DNA from: Anodontia alba
Taxonomy: Eukaryota > Mollusca > Bivalvia > Lucinida > Lucinidae
Assembly (NCBI GenBank): GCA_964016985.1
Contig: OZ024823.1
Span: 126,360,924-126,424,923 of the forward strand
Reading direction: 5' to 3'
Length of the DNA stretch: 64,000 nt
Positions within the stretch are counted from its first letter, which is position 1, and each line of letters starts with the position of its first letter. The notes under the pieces were generated by a model. It did not search any database, was not told the DNA's origin, and saw only the letters and a program-made list of their open reading frames with translations. Below, piece by piece: positions 57,047 to 64,000 of this stretch. The position numbers were made by a program, and so were the translations under genes.

Positions 57047-57227
57047 TACAGTCAAACCTGTCTTAAAGGCCACCTGTATTAAGCAATCACCTGCCTTTAA
57101 AGGCCACTATTTCAGATCCCACTAAAGGCAAAGAAGTGGAAATCTACCTGTATTAAGCAAGCACCTGTCCTAAGCAACCACTTTTTGGCTTTCCAATGCG
57201 TGCTTGCTAAACACAGGTTTGACTGTA
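57047..57227. mobile_element. Family F MITE (TACAGTCAAACCTG ends)
   Basis: Terminal inverted repeat tacagtcaaacctgtctta / acacaggtttgactgta. Inside, units of 'ctgtattaagcaatcacctg' and 'ctttaaaggccacta' alternate on both strands. TA flanks suggest a mariner-type origin. The second copy is at 62828. Confidence 0.85.
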
Positions 57228-57349
57228 CATGTATTCTTTTTTATATATAAAACACTTTTATTTATATAGATACAGCGCCTGGTTTGTATAAATAATCGCT
57301 TTGAATCAGACTATAGACATGCAATAACCTCTAATAATGCATTTTACGC

Positions 57350-57525
57350 TCAACGAAGATTCAGATATCAGCCTGCGCAGCCACGCAGTCTGATCAGAGT
57401 CTTCGCTGCCCGCCTGTAGAAGCCTTGGATCTTGGGCGGTGCATAGAACTCCCAGCAAAGACTCAGATCAGACTGCGCGGATGCGCAGTCTGATCTGAGT
57501 CTTTGCTGGGAGAACATGTCATAAG
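57350..57525. mobile_element. Two family I palindromes
   Basis: First fold at 57355-57405 (gaagattcagatatcagcct gcgc / gcagtctgatcagagtcttc). The second at 57451-57513 is near perfect: cccagcaaagactcagatca gactgcgc / gcgcagtctgatctgagtct ttgctggg, with apex ggat. Confidence 0.8.
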
Positions 57526-57935
57526 TACATTATGTCATGCTGCAGCTAATATGAGGTTTTACTTCGCCTCTGATCCGATTGATTTCTGTCAAGAAAAGGA
57601 AACAGCTTAGTGCAATAGCATCAATCTCTTGTTTTCTTTAAATGATAATAGCCCGCAGATATTATTCCTTTCCAATCCCTGGCAATCAGCTGTTATTCTT
57701 AATCTGTGATGTTGCAAGAAAACAGATTTTACCGTTGTGTCCAAAACAGACACTTATAGTTTTGTTAATGCATAAAGGCCTCGCAAAAATTACACTGCTG
57801 TGTATGTAGAGACTTAACCCATTAAAGATTGAATAAACTCTCCCACACCATACATTGGAAAAGTCCATTTTCGATTTTAGATATGTCAGGTTGTATGATA
57901 TAGATATTACTAAAGAAAAATGGTTGAACTATTTG

Positions 57936-57985
57936 CAAACAGTAGAGATCCTGATCAAACGCCGTGTTTAGGGGTCTCCAGTTTT
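57936..57985. mobile_element. Family H palindrome (degraded)
   Basis: gcaaacagtagagatcctga then aggggtctccagtttt; the core stem is lost. Confidence 0.5.
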
Positions 57986-58061
57986 CAATGGGTCAATAAA
58001 ACAGAGTCTTCACTGCAGCTGGTGTTACGTGCCGTTTCGCGACCGTAATACGTAATACGAT

Positions 58062-59572
58062 AGCTTTGATCCAGGTCAGCTGATGCCATGGCCTGTTGTC
58101 CGTCGTCCGTCCGTCCGTCGTTAGCTGTCACATTTTCGACATCTCCTCCAGAACCGTAAGTTGGATTGAGCTGAAACTTAGTGGTAGACATTTTGGTAAT
58201 ATGGGGATTCAGAATTGCTAAAATCGTTCCGTTCCGATATCCAAGATGGCCGCCATCTTTGAATTCTTCAAACGACATCTCCTCCCAAAACATAAGTCCG
58301 CTTGAGCTGAAACTTGATGGGAGGCATCACAGTGACACAGAGTTCCAGAATTGTTAAAATCGTTCCGTTCTGCTATCCAAGATGACCGCCATGGAGGCCA
58401 TCTTGAAATTCTTCATACGACATCTTCTCCCAAACCGTAAATTGGATTGAGCTGAAACTTGATGGGAGGGATCACAGCGACACAGAGATTCAGAATTGCT
58501 AAAATCGTTCCGTTCTGATATCAAAGATGGTCGCTATGGCGGCCATCTTGAAATTCTTTAAACGACATCTCCTCCCAAACCGTGGGTTGGATTGAGCCAA
58601 AACTTGATGGGCGGCATCAGAGCGATATAGAGATTCAGAATTGCTATAATTCTTCCGTTCCAATATACGCCATGGCGGCCATCTTGAAATTCTTCAAACA
58701 ACATCTCCTCCCAAACCGTAAGTTTGATTAAGCCGAAACTTGATGGGAAGCATCGGAGTGACATAAAGATTCAGAATTGCTTAAATCGTTTAGTTTGGCT
58801 ATCTAAGATGACCGATAGCCTCCTGGTCGGCCATTTTGAAAAATCTTTAAACCACATCTGCTCCCGAACCCTAAGTCAGATTGAGCCAAAACTTGGTGAG
58901 AGGCATTGGGCATGGAGTTTAGAATTGCTAAAATCATTCCGTTCCGATATCCAAGAGGGCTGCCATGTCAGCCATTTTGAAAATCTTCAAACAACATCTC
59001 CGGTCATCTTTAAAGTCTTCAAATGTTATCTGCTCCTAAACAGTGTCAGATGGAGCGGAAACTTTGTTAAAGGCATCGAGGCAGCATGAAGAATTAGAAT
59101 TGCTAAAATGATTCCGTTCTGGTATCCAAGATGGCCACCATAGCAGCCATCTTGAAAATATGCAAATCACATCTGATACCGAACGGTGTCTGATTGAGTT
59201 TAAACATGATGGGCGGCATTGGGGTGTTATGGTAATTCAAAATTTCTTAAATCCTTCTGTTCCAATGTCCAAGATAGCTGCCATCTTGAAATTCTTCGAC
59301 CCACATCTCCTCCCAAACATAAGTCAGATTGAGCCGAAACTTGATGGGAGGCATCGGGGTGACATAGAGATTCAGAATTGTTGAATCCTTCAGTTCCAGT
59401 ATCCAAGATGGCGGCGATGGTGGCAATCTTAAAACTTTAAACAACATCAGATTCTGAATTGCTGATGGCAATCTGCTTATAGCCAAGATAGTCATCATGG
59501 CACAATGTAACAAATCATGATCAGCCTAATCCAGGTGAGCGATTTCTGGCCCCTTTGGGCCTCTAGTTTCCT
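58062..59572. repeat. 140-150-bp tandem repeat array
   Basis: About nine units share catctcctcccaaaccgtaa, gattgagctgaaacttgat, gggaggcatc, gattcagaattgctaaaatc, gttccgttctgatatccaag and gatggccgccat. The array opens after 'tttgatccaggtcagctgat' and closes at 'atccaggtgagcgatttctgg cccctttggg', which may be ends of a larger element. Several overlapping open frames (e.g. 59-60 kb) are repeat-derived. The same repeat is embedded in family L copies. Confidence 0.88.
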
Positions 59573-59660
59573 TTGGAATCATTGAGCTCATTCTGGTTAC
59601 TTTGAAAATCTAATATACCGCTTAAACCGGTACTTGGGGACTTAACCAGCCTTGTAAACT

Positions 59661-60102
59661 CATTACGAAAACATACCTATTCAAATATAAAGAAAATTTC
59701 TCCTCCAAAAACTGAAAATTGTCAGATAAAAAACTCTGATATTTTATCATATTTCTGCTCAAAACATAGATTGTGGGTACGCATTAGAACCGCCTCGCCG
59801 ATGCGGTTCTAACGAGTACCCACAATCTATGTTTTCGAGCAGATATAAGAAAAATATGTATAAGGGGTTTAAGGGGTCAGTATTATCAGATAAAAGTTCT
59901 GATATTTTTCATATTTTTGCTCAAAACATAGATAGTGGGTACTCGTTAGAACCGCCTCGCCGAGGCGGTTCTGACGAGTAACCACAATCTGGTTTTGAGC
60001 AGAAAAAAGAAAAATAATGAATTCCCCTGTAAACCCCAGTTTTACTATATAAAAGTAGGGTTTAAGGGGCTCAGAATTATTTTGTTATGTTTTCTTATGA
60101 CG
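59661..60102 (+). mobile_element. Family A MITE with two palindrome modules
   Basis: Left end cattacgaaaacatacc, degraded right end gttatgttttcttatgacg. Two modules, each containing 'ctgatatttt-catattt-tgctcaaaacatagat' and a palindrome (59762-59832 and 59929-59995), sit in tandem, with a shortened 'ggggtttaaggggtcag' right-end piece between them. Confidence 0.88.
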
Positions 60103-60251
60103 GTTAAGTATGACATAGTGCGGATAATAATTGGCGGAAAAAGGCGCATGCAAGAGAACATTTGATTTCGGAAGTAAATTTATATTGAAACTGTGTTTAT
60201 TTATTTATTTTTTTTTTCTCCCTTTTGCTCTTTTAAAGAAAACATTTAGGC

Positions 60252-60579
60252 CAATACGAATACACGCCTATTCAAATATGTAGAATATTTCACCTCCAAA
60301 AACTGAAAATTTGAAGATAAAAAACTCTAATATTTTTCATATTTCTGCTCAAAACACAGATTGTGAGTACTCGTTAGAACCCGCCCCCCGCCCCCCCCCT
60401 CCCCCCCCCCCCCCACCCCCACGCCCCCTACCACGCAGCGAAGCGGTTCTAACGAATACCACAATCTATGTTTTTAAGCAGAAATAAGAAAACTAATGTA
60501 TACCCCTGTATACCCCAGTTTTACTATATAAAAGTGGGTTTTAGCGGGGTCAAAATTATATAGGCATATTTTCGTTATG
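60252..60579 (+). mobile_element. Family A MITE with a C-run in the palindrome apex
   Basis: Ends aatacgaatacacgcc and gcatattttcgttatg. The left arm acagattgtgagtactcgtt agaac runs into about 45 bp of almost pure C (60382-60424) where the GC apex should be, then the return arm gcgaagcggttctaacgaat. Confidence 0.9.
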
Positions 60580-60960
60580 TAAAACCGATTTTCGTTCTTT
60601 GTGTGTTCTTTGTTTCCAAGGCAACCGTTTAGAATTTTTATTATAGTATATGTACCTCAGGATCACCACTTTTATCATTAGGCGTTTCGGAAACACGCTT
60701 TTAGAAATCAGAAACATGTTTAACTACTGTAAAATTCCTATGTGAAGAAGAACATATTTAGGACTGCCTTAAAGTGGTGTTTTTAGTGTGGCGGGCTTAA
60801 TATTAAATATGGAAAAATAAGAAAGAAACCACATTGGACTGGGCAAAGCTGCTCTTAGTAGTGGTGTGACCATAATGAATTATTTCGAGCGGTCTTTATA
60901 CTGGACTGTTACTGTATTTAAAAACAAAACAGATTTCAAAAGTGGGTTTTGAATTTATAA
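60580..60960. other. Non-coding, unassigned
   Basis: No repeat family or gene recognised. Confidence 0.4.
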
Positions 60961-61310
60961 TACAGTCGCCGAACCTCGACGGCTCGAACACCGATGGCTC
61001 GTTTACTATGGCTAATTCGAACTCGTTTTTGAGTCCCTACGATATCTTCCGATAGCTCAAGAAAACAAATATTTAAGGAAATTTTCTTCTTTTATCGTGA
61101 AATTGTATGTTGTGTGTACTCATCGAGGCGATTTTAATGAGTACACACAACATACAATCACTGTGTAGAAAATCGAAAAGATTTTCCTAAATTATCGCTA
61201 TTTGCTTCCTGAACTGGTGCGATGATTAACCCGCAGTGGCTCGAACTACCCGTGTCTCGAACAAATTTCCATGGTCCCAAAGATGTTCGAGCCATTGAGG
61301 TTCGACTGTA
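60961..61310. mobile_element. Family D MITE
   Basis: tacagtcgccgaacctcgac and gccattgaggttcgactgta, TA at both ends. The internal palindrome gtatgttgtgtgtactcatc / taatgagtacacacaacatac (61107-61157) has a shortened apex. It is the best preserved uninterrupted D copy. Confidence 0.85.
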
Positions 61311-61367
61311 TTTTAGTTTTACTTGTGCGTTTGTGCAATCGGATGCGAATCTTCAACTGCCGACCAT

Positions 61368-61562
61368 CTTTAACGCTTAGCACTCTGGGCAAAATTTTCA
61401 GGAGACGACATTTTGAAATATTTTTCATATTTTTCCCAGAAAACAGGATTTGACATTTCATGCAAATTGTCTTCATAAAATGTCAAATCCTGTTTCCTGG
61501 GAAAAATAAGAAAAGCATCACCAGTTTGTCGTCTGCTGAATTAGCCCATAGCATGGGAAGTG
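61368..61562. mobile_element. Family M MITE
   Basis: Ends tttaacgcttagcactctgg and agcccatagcatgggaagtg. Fold acaggatttgacatttcatg / cataaaatgtcaaatcctgt around caaattgtctt. Confidence 0.8.
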
Positions 61563-61897
61563 CTACACAGTATATCTTTTCTTGTGGTGCAGAACAGTCG
61601 GATATGTGTCTTCACAAAGAATTTGGGCGTTTTCTTGGCTCATTTGTTGTCTGTAGGTAGAAATGCATCAAACTGACTTTGAATACCTGAATGGTTTAGG
61701 GAAAAGGTCGCCATGTTTGATCTGTCTGAGCCACTTTGATATCATAAGACATCCATGTTTCTGTTGATTTCAAATCATGTTTCTGACAAGTTTAAGCCCG
61801 TCGACCCTGAGTTTCTGAAAAAGACTCTTCTATCTCTGCATTTGGACACATACATTGCTACCAAAAGGGTGACAGTTACCAAAAATGTGACAGAATG

Positions 61898-61964
61898 GCA
61901 AACAGTGTAGATCCTGATGAGACGGCTCGTAACGAGCCGTCTCATCTGGACCTACAGTGTTTGC
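61898..61964. mobile_element. Family H palindrome with an alternative stem
   Basis: gcaaacagtgtagatcctga / ctggacctacagtgtttgc, inner stem gagacggctcgt / acgagccgtctc, fully paired but different from the common core. Confidence 0.82.
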
Positions 61965-62020
61965 AAAAGTATCTGTCTTGGTCTATAGGGCTGAAAGGCT
62001 TTTATAAAAACTTAGAAGCA

Positions 62021-62043
62021 AAAAAAAAAAAAAAAAAAAAAAA
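62021..62043. repeat. Poly-A tract
   Basis: About 23 A, no retroposon body recognised around it. Confidence 0.9.
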
Positions 62044-62129
62044 GAAATCCGAAACTTTTTTCTTAGTTTCAGATAAAATAAATGCGTCTCTGGTGTCCCA
62101 CACACTGCATGATGTATATTGGTCATTAG

Positions 62130-62200
62130 GATAGCAAACAGGAAGTCACAGAAGTTGTCTCCCTTGTATATAACGGCGGTACCAAGTGTATCCGATTATC
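62130..62200. mobile_element. Family K right-end fragment
   Basis: gcaaacaggaagtcacagaa, gttgtctcccttgtatataa, accaagtgtatccg match the K tail only. Confidence 0.6.
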
Positions 62201-62443
62201 TAAAATCATTTTTCCTGCATTTTTCACCTATCCAAAGATCCATTACCTTGAGACATTAGATCCGAATTCAGGACTTTCAGGACTTTGAAAAATAATTCCA
62301 AGCTTAATATTTATTTCCGAGTTAGCCCAGACAATTGGTCGCCGTGTGAAGTTGAGCGTCCCATTCTAGGCGAATATTGTGTAATATAGTTTCGATCTAA
62401 ATAAATTCTATAATTAATTCTGTTTGAATTTTAAAGCGTTTAT

Positions 62444-62729
62444 ATCCGACTGGTGATCAGGAGGTCGCGGGTTTGATCCCCGACGGGTCGGCCAACATTA
62501 TTTCGTGGAGATTGATCATGAAATATTTTGTATGGTCATTCTCTCCCTTCCGCCGATTCAAGAAAGGCAGTTGTCAGTTTCTGGTGAAATGATGTGCACA
62601 AGTATCAGTTACCCGCTACTAGGACTAAGTCTGCCCAGTAAAAGTGTGGTTAGGTAAACTGACCAGCTCGACATGGCCTTCATAGTGTTAACTAGGCCTT
62701 AGAAATCCAGCACAGACAAAATATATAAC
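62444..62729 (+). mobile_element. SINE family 1, 5'-truncated in the tRNA head
   Basis: Begins at the anticodon-arm region (atccgactggtgatcagg), keeps a B-box-like gggtttgatcccc, and has the full body and tail (gactgaccagctcgacatgg). The 8-bp gcgtttat at 62436-62443 recurs at 62730-62737, a probable target duplication. More diverged than the 39.66-kb copy. Confidence 0.87.
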
Positions 62730-62827
62730 GCGTTTATGGAAGAATGCAAAATCCTTATAGTTGTTGGACAAGACATTATGATTTACATCCCTTGTCTTTT
62801 CGCGCCTTTTTTCCCGAGATCCAGTCG

Positions 62828-63006
62828 TACAGACAAACCTGTGTTAAGCAGGCACCTATGGGAAAGTCAAAACGTGGTTGCTTAAGACAAGTGCTTGCTT
62901 AATATAGGTAGATTTCCACTAATTTGTCTTTAATGGGATCTGAAATAGTGGCCTTTTTAGACAGGTTTGTTTAATACAGGCGGCCTTTAGAAAAGGTTTG
63001 ACTGTA
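62828..63006. mobile_element. Family F MITE
   Basis: tacagacaaacctgtgttaa and aaaaggtttgactgta ends. Inner arms gcaggcacctatgggaaagt and gcttgcttaatataggtag as in the 57-kb copy. Confidence 0.82.
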
Positions 63007-63298
63007 TGTAGAGAGAATATTCATAATAATTTTCTGTAATTTTGTGCATCTAATCGGCGAATTTTCAAAGACCCAGCCACAGTGATGTCCAGTGGCATCC
63101 GCAAGTGTTTTCGGAAGACAATGTATCATTAACCTTCCTAAGGTTAATTACAGGCTTGCCTATCCAAAAGCCCTAAAGCTTTGTCCTTCATGAGTTCGAA
63201 TACCATTCTGGGTGAAATTTCTGATAGTTTCCGTTATTACATTGTACAGTATGTAATCCTGAAATGTCTGCGTAAAATGTTTAATGATTCACACTACC

Positions 63299-63342
63299 AA
63301 GCAACCACACAACGTGTTTTTTCAACGTTGTGTGCCCGCTGG
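63299..63342. mobile_element. Family C palindrome, minimal form
   Basis: ccaagcaaccacacaacgtg / cgttgtgtgcccgctggg with only 'ttttttca' between the arms; the tandem acgttg interior is deleted. Confidence 0.65.
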
Positions 63343-63394
63343 GTGTATAGCATCGCCACTGTCATCACAAAGAGCAAACATCAGTGTAACTCTG

Positions 63395-63673
63395 CATTAC
63401 GAAAACACGCCTATTTAAATATATAAAAACTTTCACCTCCAAAATCTGAAAATTTTCAGATACAAAAATTCTGATATTTTTCATATTTCTGCTCAAAACA
63501 TAGATTGTGGGTACTCGTTAGAACCGCCTCGGCGAGGCGGTTCTAACGAGTACCCACAATCTATGTTTTTGAGCAGAAATAAGAAAATAATGTATACCCC
63601 TTAAAACCCCAGTTTTACTATACGAAAGTGGGGTTTAAGGGGATCAAAATTATATGGGCATGTTTTCGTGATG
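63395..63673 (+). mobile_element. Family A MITE, best preserved palindrome
   Basis: Ends cattacgaaaacacgcc and gcatgttttcgtgatg. The palindrome at 63497-63567 has perfect 35-bp arms around one central base, extended outward by tctgctcaaa / tttgagcaga. Second fold aaccccagttttac / aaagtggggttt. Confidence 0.95.
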
Positions 63674-63706
63674 GCAGTGCATAGCTCTAGATGGGTATAC
63701 AGACAA

Positions 63707-63710
<4 letters not shown>

Positions 63711-63738
<28 letters not shown>

Positions 63739-63772
63739 GTTTGTTTGTTTTTTTTGTTGTTTTGTTTTTTTT
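63711..63772. repeat. T-run and tttg-rich tract
   Basis: About 28 T followed by gttt and tttttg units. Confidence 0.9.
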
Positions 63773-63778
63773 GTCTAG

Positions 63779-63920
63779 TATCTCCATAAAACGTATGCTG
63801 TGGTTATAATCAGAAGCATCTCACTGAGGAGCTTCTAATGAATACCAACACACGTTTTCATGTAGGAACAAACAATATCAACGTTTGTTGATTGAAAATA
63901 AAGTACCTTATCTGGAGCTA
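63779..63920. mobile_element. Family P MITE, left end degraded
   Basis: Right end ccttatctggagcta as at 21.6 kb. Centre cgtatgctgtggttataatc / gagcttctaatgaataccaa, a degraded version of the shared palindrome. Confidence 0.65.
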
Positions 63921-63945
63921 TGAAGTTGCTTTTCAGACAAGATTC

Positions 63946-64000
63946 GAGCAATCATACAACGTTGAAACAATGTCATATCAACGTTGAGTCAGCGTCGAGG
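63946..64000. mobile_element. Family C palindrome, cut by window edge
   Basis: cgagcaatcatacaacgttg, then atatcaacgttgagtcagcg; the return arm lies beyond the window. Confidence 0.6.

Noticed and set aside
57541..57605. Candidate third exon of the PPP1R27-like gene (tctgatccgattgat recalls an SD-(L)ID-DP motif)
   Set aside because: No frame gives the expected ankyrin continuation and there is no suitable phase-2 acceptor just upstream.
1..64000. CRISPR array, prophage, operon or bacterial defence system
   Set aside because: Split genes, SINEs, LINE and satellites show eukaryotic DNA. The tandem arrays have no spacer structure and no cas-like genes.

Overview
This is a eukaryotic, animal-type window with no bacterial-style gene density. 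The only host gene I can support is split into two exons on the + strand. Exon 1 (22785-22965) and exon 2 (55486-55636) join in phase and encode the N-terminal two thirds of a small ankyrin-repeat protein resembling PPP1R27, a protein phosphatase 1 regulatory subunit. The intervening intron is about 32.5 kb. The terminal exon is not recognisable here and probably lies beyond 64000. The long intron, tRNA-derived SINEs, hairpin MITEs and the tandem repeats carrying 'ccatcttgaaattc' or 'agggccataactc' point to a mollusc, most likely a bivalve with a large repeat-rich genome. The species is inference and was not tested.

Layout. 0.84-6.56 kb is a 33-bp minisatellite with a 1027-bp higher-order repeat in at least three near-identical copies. 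6.6-15 kb is a mosaic of short palindromic (MITE-like) elements, a SINE fragment and simple repeats. 15.5-17.7 kb is a diverged tandem repeat of about 175 bp, split by a 678-bp foldback element whose arms are short EcoRI-site repeats. 18-22.7 kb holds more MITEs and lies upstream of exon 1. The intron contains: about ten copies or remnants of a 280-bp double-hairpin MITE (family A); a retroposon nested in another MITE (30.7-31.3 kb); a three-level nest at 31.7-35.8 kb (TIR element, then a 5'-truncated LINE, then a MITE); a full SINE with perfect target-site duplications (39.66-39.93 kb); a 30-bp satellite (40.9-43.7 kb); a second SINE family on the minus strand with a 15-bp duplication (44.43-44.67 kb); and a 74-bp tandem array (49.7-51.0 kb). 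Downstream of exon 2 are a 140-150-bp tandem repeat (58.1-59.6 kb) and more MITEs, SINEs and family A copies up to the edge.

How parts relate. No operon or multi-gene pathway is present. The informative biology is in the repeats. Several MITE families with unrelated ends share one homologous internal palindrome. A second short palindrome family keeps its base pairing while the stem sequence changes. Nested insertions give a relative chronology. Both visible splice donors have a MITE inserted within about 8-22 bp of the exon edge. Most open reading frames over 60 codons are by-products of tandem repeats whose period is a multiple of three. All element boundaries were read by eye; family names A-P are local labels only.
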